DNA of 55,714 nucleotides, taken from contig CAMWPB010000027.1 of the NCBI GenBank assembly GCA_947176065.1, positions 1-55,714 of the forward strand. The letters are read 5' to 3'. Positions 32,147 through 40,011 of the stretch are shown one piece after another; positions within the stretch are counted from its first letter, which is position 1, and each line of letters opens with the position of its first letter. The notes below the pieces were generated by a model that ran no database searches, was not told where the DNA came from, and was given only the letters and a program-made list of their open reading frames with translations. The translations under genes were made by a program, and so were the position numbers. Source of the DNA: an uncultured Lachnospiraceae bacterium. GTDB lineage: Bacteria > Bacillota > Clostridia > Lachnospirales > Lachnospiraceae.

Positions 32147-33835
32147 GTGAAATCGCATAAGGATAACGATCTGGAGTTTGTGGATCTGGAAGATGAGGAA
32201 TACGGTCTGCCGGAGGCGGCGGAGGATGACGATGACGGGCTGTTTGACGAGGAGCTTGACGAGAAGACGCTCCGGTTTGTGTACAGAGTGCTGTTTCCTT
32301 CCGTCGTCGGAATTGTGGTCGTAATCGTTGTGGTGGCTGCCGTTTTTCTGTTCCGGGGAAGAGCGGAGACGGGGGAGGAAGCAGTCCCTGCAGCCGCAGA
32401 GCGCACAGAGGCGCAGGAAGAAGGGCCGGAAGCTGTGTCGGAACAGGAGAATGAGGAAACTTTCCGGCAGACTGAGGAAACTGTAGAGCCTTCGGAGGGA
32501 GAAGGCGCGGCATCCGGGGAGAGCGGGAAGCCGGCGCAGGATGAGCAGGACCCGGAGACGGAAACGATGAGTACCGAGCAGGGTACGGAGGTGGATGTGA
32601 GTAAGCTTCTCTCCTCCGAAGCGGCGGCGGAGACGGATGAGATCACCTTCGGCATCGACGTGGCCAGATATCAGGGAACGATTGACTGGGCACAGGTGGC
32701 GGCATCCGGCGTTGATTTTGCCATGGTGCGGGTGGGATACCGCATGGATGAAAGCCGGGAGATCGTCGCCGACAGCAATGCTCGGTACAATATGCAGGAA
32801 GCGCAGAAAAATGGTATTAAGCTGGGCGCCTATTTCTTTTCCACCGCCGTCAGTGAGGAGGAAGCGAAGGCGGAGGCGGACTGGACGGCCGATTATATTT
32901 CGCAGTATCAGATCACCTATCCCGTGGCTTTCGACTGCGAAGGGTTTGAGCGGGAAGGAAGCGCGCAGCATGATCTGTCCGTTGCACAGAGGACAGACAT
33001 AGCCATCGCCTTTCTGAATAGAATTTATGAGAGAGGCTATACGCCCATGTTCTATTCTTCCATGAATGAGATGACAGGCGATGCGAAGTGGGAGACCTCC
33101 CGGATTGAGAAAAACTATCGGATCTGGGTTTCCCAGTATCCTTCGACGCCCTATCCCCAGACGGAAAAGTCTTCCTACGGCGGCGTGCACGCCATGTGGC
33201 AGTACACCAACCGGGGAACGGTCGCCGGCATCAGCCAGCCTGTGGATGTGAACATTGCTTATTTTGGTTATGAGGGGACGGCCGGTGCACAGAGTGAGGA
33301 AGCGCCTGAGGAGGCCAGCGCGGACGTGGAGGCGCTGATGCCGTTTACCCCGGTAGAGGAGGAAGTGACAGCCAAGGACTCCACTAATCTGCGCAATATT
33401 CCCAGTCAGGGGGATGACAGTACGGTGGTGTATACCCTGAAAAACGGGGAGACGGTAAAGCGGACAGGTGTGAGCGACAGCGGCTGGTCAAGACTTTCCT
33501 ATAACGGGCAGACGGTTTATGCGGTGAGCAGTTACCTGACTACAGACCTTGGATATCAGGCGCCGGAGACAGAGATGCAGGAGGGTGAGGGCAGTGGAGA
33601 CGGATTAAGGACAAAATTTGCGGAGCGCAATGAATCTGTGACGGCCAAGATCGAGGTCAATCTGCGGGCGCTTCCAAGCGTGACCAATCCGGATGCCGTG
33701 GTAGTTGCGGTTCTGCACAGTGGAGAATACGCCACAAGAACAGGCATTAATGAAGACTATGGCTGGTCAAGAGTAGAGTACAACGGACAGACCCTCTACT
33801 GCATCAGCAGCTACCTGCGCGAAGGCAATGAGTAG
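32147..33835 (+). CDS. Membrane-anchored GH25 lysozyme with two SH3 domains
   Basis: 562-aa cell-wall hydrolase cleaving the MurNAc-GlcNAc bond. An acidic cytoplasmic N-terminus (residues 1-40) precedes one membrane segment (about 43-68) and an acidic Glu/Ala linker. The GH25 domain spans about 165-375, with Asp171 in FGIDVARYQG and the Asp263-x-Glu265 pair in AFDCEGF. Two SH3b-type repeats follow (about 405-465 and 500-562), each with TNLR/NLRALPS and GWSR. GTG 32147 follows CAGGAGAG. The stop codon TAG lies inside the outer stem of a three-armed element. Confidence 0.92.
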   Translation: MKSHKDNDLEFVDLEDEEYGLPEAAEDDDDGLFDEELDEKTLRFVYRVLFPSVVGIVVVIVVVAAVFLFRGRAETGEEAVPAAAERTEAQEEGPEAVSEQENEETFRQTEETVEPSEGEGAASGESGKPAQDEQDPETETMSTEQGTEVDVSKLLSSEAAAETDEITFGIDVARYQGTIDWAQVAASGVDFAMVRVGYRMDESREIVADSNARYNMQEAQKNGIKLGAYFFSTAVSEEEAKAEADWTADYISQYQITYPVAFDCEGFEREGSAQHDLSVAQRTDIAIAFLNRIYERGYTPMFYSSMNEMTGDAKWETSRIEKNYRIWVSQYPSTPYPQTEKSSYGGVHAMWQYTNRGTVAGISQPVDVNIAYFGYEGTAGAQSEEAPEEASADVEALMPFTPVEEEVTAKDSTNLRNIPSQGDDSTVVYTLKNGETVKRTGVSDSGWSRLSYNGQTVYAVSSYLTTDLGYQAPETEMQEGEGSGDGLRTKFAERNESVTAKIEVNLRALPSVTNPDAVVVAVLHSGEYATRTGINEDYGWSRVEYNGQTLYCISSYLREGNE

Positions 33836-33951
33836 TGCGCAGCCAGAAGAATAAGCGAAGCGGGGAGCTTGCTCACCGAGGCGCTTATTCTTCTGGCTGC
33901 ATAGGGCGAAGCCCGCGACGAGAAAGACGAAGTCTTTCGAGTGCGCACTAC
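33832..33951 (+). repeat. Three-armed nested-hairpin element, family 1, copy 1
   Basis: Outer 10-bp stem GTAGTGCGCA (33832-33841) / TGCGCACTAC (33942-33951), containing the lysozyme stop codon. Arm 1: 17-bp stem at 33841-33857 / 33882-33898 with conserved tip GGGGAGCTTGCTCACCGA. Arm 2: GGGC-GAA-GCCC (33904-33914). Arm 3: GAAAGAC-GAA-GTCTTTC (33922-33938) between CGA repeats. The element recurs inverted at 50446-50566, with identical tips but different, still paired, stems. It is about 120 nt, with no open reading frame and no T-run. Confidence 0.85.
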
Positions 33952-33970
33952 GAATAGATATGGGCGGACA

Positions 33971-33992
33971 GGCGAAGCCCGCGACGAGAAAG
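33971..33992 (+). repeat. Partial direct copy of the arm 2/arm 3 segment
   Basis: 22 nt here equal 33905-33926 in the element just upstream, starting GGCGAAGCCC. The copy stops before the 3' half of arm 3. It lies in the DUF3737 leader and suggests local duplication or an incomplete second insertion. Confidence 0.7.
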
Positions 33993-34016
33993 AATATAGA
34001 TATAGGGAGGTCCCAT

Positions 34017-34871
34017 ATGGGAACATTAATAGAAAATCAACAGTTTGATGAAGAACGAGCGTTATATCATTTGCAGGAGGCAGACGTAAAGAATTGTATT
34101 TTTGCAGGGCCGGCGGACGGGGAATCGGTTTTGAAAGAGGCCAGGGATGTGAATCTGACAGACTGTACCTTTTCTTTGCGGTATCCTCTGTGGCATGTGA
34201 AAAAGTTTACTGTGGAACATGCAGCCATGGATGAACTGACGAGGGCGGCAATCTGGTATGCGTCGGACGGGGTGATACGAAATTCCACGCTGGGCGGTAT
34301 CAAGGCGGTCAGGGAATGTGAACGGATCCGGCTGGAAGACTGCCGTATCGTGTCGCAGGAGTTTGGCTGGAAATCAGAAAAAATTACGCTGGCAGATTCC
34401 GAGATTGAGTCGGAGTATCTGTTTTTTGACAGCAGGGACGTAAAGCTGGAGCGGGTGAAAATGAAAGGAAAGTATTCCTTTCAGTATATGAAGAATCTGG
34501 AAATTACGGATTGTGTGCTGGATACCAAGGATGCGTTCTGGCACAGTGAAAATGTGACGGTCAGAAATTCCGTGGTAAAAGGAGAGTATCTTGCATGGTT
34601 TTCCGACGGACTGACCCTGATCGACTGTAAGATTATCGGAACCCAGCCGTTATGTTACTGCAAAAACCTGAGACTCGTCAACTGTACTATGGAGGATACG
34701 GATCTGTCCTTTGAGTATTCGGATGTGGAGGCGGATGTGAAGGGACATGTAATTTCGATCAAAAATCCGAAATCGGGAACGATCACAGTGGACAGCGTGG
34801 GTGAAATTATAAGAGAAGCTCCTGTTATGGAATGCTCGGGTGAAATTATAATTCGGGGAAATAACGGGTGA
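34017..34871 (+). CDS. DUF3737 family protein
   Basis: 284-aa protein of a family without assigned function. The sequence is a run of short repeats of about 20-22 residues (ITLADSEIES, VKLERVKMKG, LEITDCVLDT, VTVRNSVVKG, LTLIDCKIIG, LRLVNCTMED), the pattern of a right-handed beta-helix like pectate lyase or MinC-type folds. There is no signal peptide, so it is probably cytoplasmic. ATG 34017 is preceded by AGGGAGG; in-frame sequence from 33960 is element-derived. It stands alone and ends in a very strong terminator. Confidence 0.85.
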   Translation: MGTLIENQQFDEERALYHLQEADVKNCIFAGPADGESVLKEARDVNLTDCTFSLRYPLWHVKKFTVEHAAMDELTRAAIWYASDGVIRNSTLGGIKAVRECERIRLEDCRIVSQEFGWKSEKITLADSEIESEYLFFDSRDVKLERVKMKGKYSFQYMKNLEITDCVLDTKDAFWHSENVTVRNSVVKGEYLAWFSDGLTLIDCKIIGTQPLCYCKNLRLVNCTMEDTDLSFEYSDVEADVKGHVISIKNPKSGTITVDSVGEIIREAPVMECSGEIIIRGNNG

Positions 34872-34979
34872 TACCACGAAAATAGCAAATGTTACCAAGT
34901 GATATTGCGACAGAGAAGACGGAACGAAAGTGGTTAACTTAAGTTGGGACATGTTATCTGTGGCAGAAGAAAAAAATCC

Positions 34980-35027
34980 AAAACAGCCGCATATATTAAA
35001 TCTTATTTTAATATATGCGGCTGTTTT
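34980..35027. terminator. Bidirectional terminator between DUF3737 and aroC
   Basis: AAAACAGCCGCATATATTAAA (starting at 34980, split AAAACAGCCGC and ATATATTAAA) pairs over 21 bp with its exact complement ending at 35027, around a 6-base loop. A-run on the left and T-run on the right make it work in both directions. Confidence 0.9.
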
Positions 35028-35036
35028 CTGCTTGAT

Positions 35037-36137
35037 TTAATTTTTATATATGGTTTTCAGACGATCCATTCTGGCGCCTGCATTTACCAGAAGCGCATCC
35101 AAAAGAGTGATGGCGGCCATGGATTCCACTACAACGACGGCTCTTGGAACGATTACGGGATCGTGCCGGCCTTTGATGGAAATACGAACCTCCTCATTCT
35201 GTCTGTTTACCGTATCCTGAGGGGAGAAAATGGAGGGGGTAGGCTTTATATGGGCCCGCAGTACGATCTGTGAACCGTCGCTGATGCCTCCGAGAATGCC
35301 TCCGGCATGGTTGGCGGCTTTCACGATCTTTCCGTCCTCTATGCGGAAGGGATCGTTGTTGGATGATCCGTTGCGGGTGGAAACCCCGATACCGTCGCCG
35401 ATTTCCACGGCCTTGACCGCGCCTACGGACATAACGGCTTTTGCCAGATTAGCGTCCAGCTTCTCAAAAACGGGATCTCCAAGCCCTGCCGGCACGCCGT
35501 CTATCACGCACTCGATTACCCCGCCTGCAGAATCGTAATTGCTCATGCAGTCCGACAGATATTTTTCGGCGCGGGCAGAAGCGTCCCGATCCGGCATGGA
35601 AGTCGGGGTTTCCCTGATGGCGGCCGGATCAAAGGCGGCCGGATCAATGCTTATGGGGCCGATGGATTTCGTGTAGGCCGTAAGACGGATTCCGAACTCG
35701 GAGAGGGCCTTTGCGGCAATGGCCCCGGCGGCAACGCGGCCGATGGTTTCCCGCCCGGAGGAACGGCCGCCTCCACGGTAGTCGCGGAAGCCGTATTTCT
35801 GATCAAAAGTATAGTCGGCGTGGCCGGGACGGTAGCACGCGGCGATTTCCGTATAGTCCCCGGAGCGCTGTGAAGTGTTCCGAATCAGCAGGGAAATAGG
35901 GGTTCCCGTGGTTTTTTCCTCAAAAACGCCGGAGAGGATTTCCACGGCATCCGCTTCCTTGCGGGGGGTGGATATCCTGCTCTGTCCGGGCTTTCGCCTG
36001 TCTAAATATGACTGGATATCGTTTACAGTAAGCGGTAATCCGGCGGGACAGCCATCCACGACAACGCCGAGACCGGCGCCGTGGGACTCGCCCCAGGTAG
36101 TGATTCGATAGATAATTCCCAGAGTTGAACCTGCCAT
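35037..36137 (-). CDS. aroC: Chorismate synthase
   Basis: Last step of the shikimate pathway: converts EPSP to chorismate using reduced FMN. 366 aa. Signatures: TWGESHGAGLGVVVDGCPAG at the N-terminus (in two parts), the central GGGRSSGRETIGRVAAGA and the C-terminal SKGRHDP-like IKGRHDP motif. Start at 36137 has AAAGGATC upstream; a longer frame to 36290 has no site and would disrupt the leader palindrome. It is unlinked to other aro genes here. It supplies aromatic amino acids together with any aryl-acid salvage by iorAB. Confidence 0.96.
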   Translation of the reverse strand: MAGSTLGIIYRITTWGESHGAGLGVVVDGCPAGLPLTVNDIQSYLDRRKPGQSRISTPRKEADAVEILSGVFEEKTTGTPISLLIRNTSQRSGDYTEIAACYRPGHADYTFDQKYGFRDYRGGGRSSGRETIGRVAAGAIAAKALSEFGIRLTAYTKSIGPISIDPAAFDPAAIRETPTSMPDRDASARAEKYLSDCMSNYDSAGGVIECVIDGVPAGLGDPVFEKLDANLAKAVMSVGAVKAVEIGDGIGVSTRNGSSNNDPFRIEDGKIVKAANHAGGILGGISDGSQIVLRAHIKPTPSIFSPQDTVNRQNEEVRISIKGRHDPVIVPRAVVVVESMAAITLLDALLVNAGARMDRLKTIYKN

Positions 36138-36181
36138 TGTCTGATCCTTTCTTGAATAGTGTGAAGTTTTCTGAAAACAGC

Positions 36182-36199
36182 ATGCAGGATATCCTGCAT
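36182..36199. promoter_or_regulatory. Perfect 18-bp palindrome upstream of aroC
   Basis: ATGCAGGAT/ATCCTGCAT without a spacer, 45 bp from the aroC start codon. The form suits a dimeric repressor operator, but no regulator is identified. Confidence 0.5.
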
Positions 36200-36496
36200 A
36201 ATTAAATTGCACATGAAATATAAAATGTACAATAAAATACAATCGGTGCGGCAGACGTGCCGCTAATATGTGCGGAAAAACGAATAACACATAATAGGTA
36301 TTGGAAAAAGCACGTTTTTACCCGTATTCAGCATATCATATTCTGTTTAAAAAGCAAGAGCGGAAGTGCGGAAAAAAGGTAGGAGAAAAAACGGTGTGCG
36401 GGATACTGCATGCGGGAGGGTGATGAAAAAATCAAATCAAAAGGGGAAAGAAATAAAAAAAAGAGAGAAATTTGACAGATTTACATAAAAAAGGGG

Positions 36497-36524
36497 TGTA
36501 CAAATAAATTTTATGTGTTATGAT
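36497..36524 (+). promoter_or_regulatory. Predicted promoter of the VanY-like gene
   Basis: TGTACA (36497-36502), 16-bp spacer, TATGAT (36519-36524), 40 bp before the start codon. Confidence 0.5.
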
Positions 36525-36564
36525 ATAAGACGAAATTGCAGACATACGAGATGCGAGGACTGAA

Positions 36565-37617
36565 ATGGAAAAGACATTTCGAAAAAAAACAATAACATAC
36601 TTTACCGATGTGGCTAAAAAAAATAAATTGTTGAAATATCCCTGTCTGGCAGGGATGTCGGTGACGCTCGCTTTTTATTATGTGGGTATGCATCTTCTGT
36701 CTAATGGAAAGCGTTACGCCAGCATGATTTTTGTGGCGGTCTTTTTTATGAGCAGCTGCAGTTTTTCCTTTGCCGTGTTTGCGGAGCGTACCGGGTTTAC
36801 AGGTGCACAGGAAGCTTACAGCGCGATTGTGGAAACTTCGGATGTATCGCTGGCGGTGGTGGAGCCGGTAAGCCCGGTAGTGAAGGAGATTCTGGAAGAG
36901 GGAAATGTTGTCTCTTCGGAGCATGACGAGGATGCCGAGACCTACACGCTGGATGATCTGCTGGAGCAGCATGAGCATGGTCATGATACGGATACATATG
37001 AGGACTACTCCGGGACAGAGCATGTGACAGGTACGGGGCTTTCTTTCGATAATACGGACTGGCGTCTTGTACTTATAAATAAACAGCACCCCATTCCCGA
37101 TGATTATGATTTTAAGCTGGGAACCTTTACATCGGGTATGCGCTGCGACGAGCGTGTAATAGAAGATTTGCTGCTGATGATGCAGGCGGCTAAGAAGGAT
37201 GGCCTGAATCTGGTGGTCAGATCCCCGTACAGGACATCCGATCATCAGGAAGATAATTTTAACGACAGAATCAAGTCCTATATGAGACAGGGGTTATCTT
37301 ATATGGACGCTTACAAGGCGACTTCCAGAGTCATTACGGTTCCCGGATGCAGTGAGCATGAGGTGGGACTGGCGCTTGATATTACTTCCGATACCTTTAT
37401 TCCGCTGTTACAGGGGTTTGCGGATACGGAGGAGGGTAAGTGGCTTGAGGAACACTGCCATGAGTACGGGTTCACGCTGCGTTATCCTTCCGGTAAGGAG
37501 TATATCACCGGCATTGAGTATGAGCCGTGGCATTTTCGCTATGTAGGCCGGGAGGCGGCCGCGATCATGAAGGCCGAAGAACTGTGTCTGGAAGAGTTCT
37601 GGGATAAATATCTATAG
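36565..37617 (+). CDS. VanY-like D-alanyl-D-alanine carboxypeptidase (M15B)
   Basis: 350-aa membrane-anchored zinc peptidase that trims the terminal D-Ala of peptidoglycan stems. A hydrophobic segment lies at about residues 48-73. The zinc and catalytic residues fit the M15 pattern: His265 and Asp272 in SEHEVGLALD, Glu320 and His323 in EPWHFRYVG, plus SPYRTSDHQ. An acidic linker (about residues 105-150) separates membrane and catalytic parts. No van resistance genes are nearby, so housekeeping wall maturation is more likely than glycopeptide resistance. Confidence 0.9.
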   Translation: MEKTFRKKTITYFTDVAKKNKLLKYPCLAGMSVTLAFYYVGMHLLSNGKRYASMIFVAVFFMSSCSFSFAVFAERTGFTGAQEAYSAIVETSDVSLAVVEPVSPVVKEILEEGNVVSSEHDEDAETYTLDDLLEQHEHGHDTDTYEDYSGTEHVTGTGLSFDNTDWRLVLINKQHPIPDDYDFKLGTFTSGMRCDERVIEDLLLMMQAAKKDGLNLVVRSPYRTSDHQEDNFNDRIKSYMRQGLSYMDAYKATSRVITVPGCSEHEVGLALDITSDTFIPLLQGFADTEEGKWLEEHCHEYGFTLRYPSGKEYITGIEYEPWHFRYVGREAAAIMKAEELCLEEFWDKYL

Positions 37618-37652
37618 TTATTTAATTGGCTGGAGTATGATAGAACGGGGAC

Positions 37653-37667
37653 GGGCTTAGGAAGCCC
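37653..37667 (+). other. Small hairpin in the tgt leader
   Basis: GGGCTT (37653-37658), loop AGG, AAGCCC (37662-37667), just upstream of the tgt ribosome binding site. It lacks preQ1 riboswitch features and could modulate translation. Confidence 0.4.
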
Positions 37668-37678
37668 AGAAATGAGGT

Positions 37679-38830
37679 ATGATGTATCGGATTTTAAAAC
37701 GGGAAGGCAGGGCGAAGCGGGCTGAGCTTACGACAGTACACGGCACGGTTCAAACCCCTGTCTTTATGAATGTAGGAACGGTGGCGGCAATCAAAGGTGC
37801 GGTATCTACGGAGGATCTGGAGCTGATCGGTACACAGGTAGAATTGTCCAATACCTATCATCTGCATGTGAGGCCGGGCGACCGTGTGATCCGGGAGCTG
37901 GGCGGTCTGCATAAATTTATGTCATGGAACAAACCGATTCTTACGGACTCGGGCGGATTTCAGGTGTTTTCTCTTGCGGGGCTCAGGCGGATTAAGGAGG
38001 AGGGGGTATATTTTCACTCCCATATAGATGGCCGCAAGATTTTTATGGGACCGGAGGAGAGTATGCAGATCCAGTCCAATCTTGCTTCCACGATTGCCAT
38101 GGCTTTTGATGAGTGTCCCCCCAGCATGGCGGAGAGAAAGTATGTGGAGGATTCCGTGGCGCGTACGACGAGATGGCTTGTCCGATGTAAGCGGGAAATG
38201 GAACGACTGAACGGACTGGAAGACACGATCAATAAGAAACAACTGTTATTTGGAATCAATCAGGGCGCGGTTTTTGATGATATCCGCATAGAACACGCGA
38301 AACAGATCGCGGAGCTTGAATGCGACGGTTATGCGCTGGGCGGCCTTGCGGTGGGAGAGAGTCATGAGCAGATGTATCATGTGATTGAGGAGACGGTTCC
38401 TTATCTGCCTGCTGACAAGCCTACCTATTTAATGGGAGTCGGGACGCCCGCGAATATTCTGGAGGCAGTGGAGCGGGGCGTGGATTTCTTTGACTGTGTG
38501 TATCCCACGAGGAACGGACGGCATGGTCATCTGTATACAAACCGCGGAAAGATCAATCTCTTTAACGCGAAGTACGAGCTGGATGACAGACCCATTGAGG
38601 AGGGGTGTTCCTGCCCGGCGTGCAGGCGCTACTCACGGGCATACATCCGTCATCTCCTAAAGGCAAAGGAAATGCTGGGAATGCGGCTCTGCGTGCTGCA
38701 TAACCTTTATTTTTACAATACCATGATGACAGAAATCCGGGATTCACTGGATGCGGGATGTTTTGCCGTATATAAGAGGGAGAAGCTGGCCGGGATGCAG
38801 AAAGCGGGTACGGAACAGGGCAAAGAGTAA
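37679..38830 (+). CDS. tgt: Queuine/preQ1 tRNA-ribosyltransferase
   Basis: 383-aa tRNA-guanine transglycosylase that exchanges G34 of GUN-anticodon tRNAs for preQ1. Motifs: LTDSGGFQVFSL with the acid/base Asp, GGLAVGE, the nucleophile Asp in FDCVYPTRNGRHG, and the zinc site C-x-C-x2-C ... H in CSCPACRR and LHNL. Start ATG 37679 or 37682 cannot be separated (both follow AATGAGG). The next gene is yajC; tgt-yajC is a widespread pair, here separated by a promoter. Confidence 0.95.
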   Translation: MMYRILKREGRAKRAELTTVHGTVQTPVFMNVGTVAAIKGAVSTEDLELIGTQVELSNTYHLHVRPGDRVIRELGGLHKFMSWNKPILTDSGGFQVFSLAGLRRIKEEGVYFHSHIDGRKIFMGPEESMQIQSNLASTIAMAFDECPPSMAERKYVEDSVARTTRWLVRCKREMERLNGLEDTINKKQLLFGINQGAVFDDIRIEHAKQIAELECDGYALGGLAVGESHEQMYHVIEETVPYLPADKPTYLMGVGTPANILEAVERGVDFFDCVYPTRNGRHGHLYTNRGKINLFNAKYELDDRPIEEGCSCPACRRYSRAYIRHLLKAKEMLGMRLCVLHNLYFYNTMMTEIRDSLDAGCFAVYKREKLAGMQKAGTEQGKE

Positions 38831-38856
38831 GGTTTGTGAAATTTTCAGGAAGGGGC

Positions 38857-38885
38857 TTGTTTTTCTTTTCTAAGTTGTGTATGAT
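38857..38885 (+). promoter_or_regulatory. Predicted promoter of yajC
   Basis: TTGTTT (38857-38862), 17-bp spacer, TATGAT (38880-38885), 41 bp before yajC. Confidence 0.6.
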
Positions 38886-38925
38886 ATGCAATAGTATTTA
38901 CTGATTAAATAACGGAGGAAATGGT

Positions 38926-39243
38926 ATGAGATTATTATTATCGGCTGATGCGGCGGCTGCTGCTTCTGGCGGCGGTCTGATCATGGTCATCTATATCGTC
39001 ATTATTGTGGCGTTTATGTATTTTGTTATGATTCGCCCGCAGAAGAAGGAACAGAAGAGGATGGCGGCGATGCTGGCGGACATGGCAGTGGGAGACTGTG
39101 TGCTGACGAACAGCGGTTTTTACGGGATTGTGATTGATATTACAGACGATACGGTTATTGTAGAGTTTGGCAGCAATAAAAACTGTCGTATTCCCATGCA
39201 GAAGTCGGCGATTGCGCAGATTGAGAAAGCGGAGACGGAGTAG
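38926..39243 (+). CDS. yajC: Preprotein translocase subunit YajC
   Basis: 105-aa single-span membrane protein, accessory to SecDF in protein export. One N-terminal hydrophobic segment (about residues 12-33) is followed by the signature MIRPQKKEQKRM and a small cytoplasmic domain (VGDCVLTNSGFYGIVIDI). secD and secF are not in the window. ATG 38926 follows ACGGAGGAA. It has its own promoter and terminator. Confidence 0.93.
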   Translation: MRLLLSADAAAAASGGGLIMVIYIVIIVAFMYFVMIRPQKKEQKRMAAMLADMAVGDCVLTNSGFYGIVIDITDDTVIVEFGSNKNCRIPMQKSAIAQIEKAETE

Positions 39244-39264
39244 GGACAGACAGCAGATGTATCC

Positions 39265-39295
39265 GGGTCATGGCGTAGTGTCATGGCCCTTTTTG
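39265..39295 (+). terminator. Terminator after yajC
   Basis: GGGTCATG (39265-39272) pairs with CATGGCCC-type complement ending at 39289 (one G-T pair), followed by TTTTT. Confidence 0.75.
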
Positions 39296-39336
39296 ATTTC
39301 AATTTCGACGGTTGCAGATTTTTTTTGATATTTTTA

Positions 39337-39365
39337 TTGACAAAGGCATATACATGCTGTAAGAT
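39337..39365 (+). promoter_or_regulatory. Predicted promoter of the DUF4854 lipoprotein gene
   Basis: TTGACA (39337-39342), 17-bp spacer, TAAGAT (39360-39365). Confidence 0.75.
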
Positions 39366-39419
39366 ATAAATTCGTGTGAGAGCACAAGATATAATTTGTG
39401 ACTGAGGGAGGAGATTATA

Positions 39420-39842
39420 ATGAAAAAAAGATCAATGAAAGCATTTGTCTGCGCAACAGTTATGGCTTTGTCTATGATGGTGACAGCCTGCGGCGGTTCC
39501 GGTTCCAAGACTCTGGAAGATTATATGAAGGAAGATGCGACTGCCGAGCAGCAGCTTCAGGAGCAGGCGGCAGCACAGGGTAATGACCAGATGGATATGG
39601 CTATCGAGATCAAGGGAAACGATGTGGTCTGCATAGCTACATTTAAGGATACCGTAGAACTGCCGGATGATGCGGCGGATACGCTGAGTGCGGGCATGGA
39701 ACAGCTGGGAAGTGCTTTTTCCGGGATTGCCGGTACGCTTGACGACATGATCGGCGCTGAGAAAGGTACTGTGTCTTACGGGATCAGATACTGTGACGCA
39801 AGCGGCAACGTTCTCGCAGAGGCAACCTTCAGAGCGGAATAA
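39420..39842 (+). CDS. DUF4854-type lipoprotein
   Basis: 140-aa secreted lipoprotein of unknown function. A basic start (MKKRSMK), hydrophobic core and the lipobox VTAC with Cys24, followed by a Gly/Ser stretch, show lipidation and attachment to the outer face of the membrane. The mature part has a Glu/Gln-rich helix and a beta-rich C-terminus. It has its own promoter and terminator, so it is a single-gene unit. It lies between yajC and leuB with no functional link I can see. Confidence 0.85.
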   Translation: MKKRSMKAFVCATVMALSMMVTACGGSGSKTLEDYMKEDATAEQQLQEQAAAQGNDQMDMAIEIKGNDVVCIATFKDTVELPDDAADTLSAGMEQLGSAFSGIAGTLDDMIGAEKGTVSYGIRYCDASGNVLAEATFRAE

Positions 39843-39866
39843 GAAAAATATGGAGTAATCAGTTTT

Positions 39867-39896
39867 AAACCGGGCGCGAAAGCTGCCCGGTTTTTT
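39867..39896 (+). terminator. Terminator after the DUF4854 gene
   Basis: AAACCGGGC pairs with GCCCGG-TTT (39885-39893) around GCGAAAGCT; a run of six T follows. Confidence 0.88.
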
Positions 39897-39900
39897 GCTG

Positions 39901-39929
39901 TTGAAATTTATAAAGGAATAGTCTATGAT
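39901..39929 (+). promoter_or_regulatory. Predicted promoter of leuB
   Basis: TTGAAA (39901-39906), 17-bp spacer, TATGAT (39924-39929), about 80 bp before leuB. No T-box or leader peptide is visible in the remaining leader. Confidence 0.7.
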
Positions 39930-40011
39930 AAAGTGAGTGTTAGCGAGAGGACATATTATTTTGCAATCAAGGTGGGTGCAGTCTGGCAGACGGCCCGGAA
40001 CGGAGGAACCT

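Larger units (their letters stand above)
36138..36564. other. 427-bp divergent intergenic region, aroC / VanY-like
   Basis: No gene is visible. It holds a perfect 18-bp palindrome (36182-36199) close to aroC, an A/T-rich stretch around 36200-36350 where an aroC promoter could lie, a purine-rich stretch at 36420-36470, and a predicted promoter for the VanY-like gene at 36497-36524. Confidence 0.6.

Noticed and set aside
32090..33190. 366-codon minus-strand frame over the lysozyme gene
   Set aside because: Mirror of the GH25 gene; Arg/Leu/His-rich with no motif.
33832..33951. Ordinary rho-independent terminator
   Set aside because: Three arms and a closing stem with no T-run; its inverted copy is not at a gene end.
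33832..33951. Insertion sequence remnant
   Set aside because: No transposase fragment or clear target duplication; covarying stems are not expected of decaying DNA, although a mobile palindrome remains possible.
36565..37617. Vancomycin resistance vanY
   Set aside because: No vanA/H/X/T or vanS/R partners adjacent; a housekeeping D,D-carboxypeptidase is simpler.
37618..37678. preQ1 riboswitch upstream of tgt
   Set aside because: Only a 6-bp hairpin is present; the A-rich pseudoknot tail of preQ1-I is not.
39930..40011. Leucine T-box or attenuator before leuB
   Set aside because: The leader after the promoter is about 80 nt, with no T-box sequence, terminator or leader peptide rich in Leu codons.
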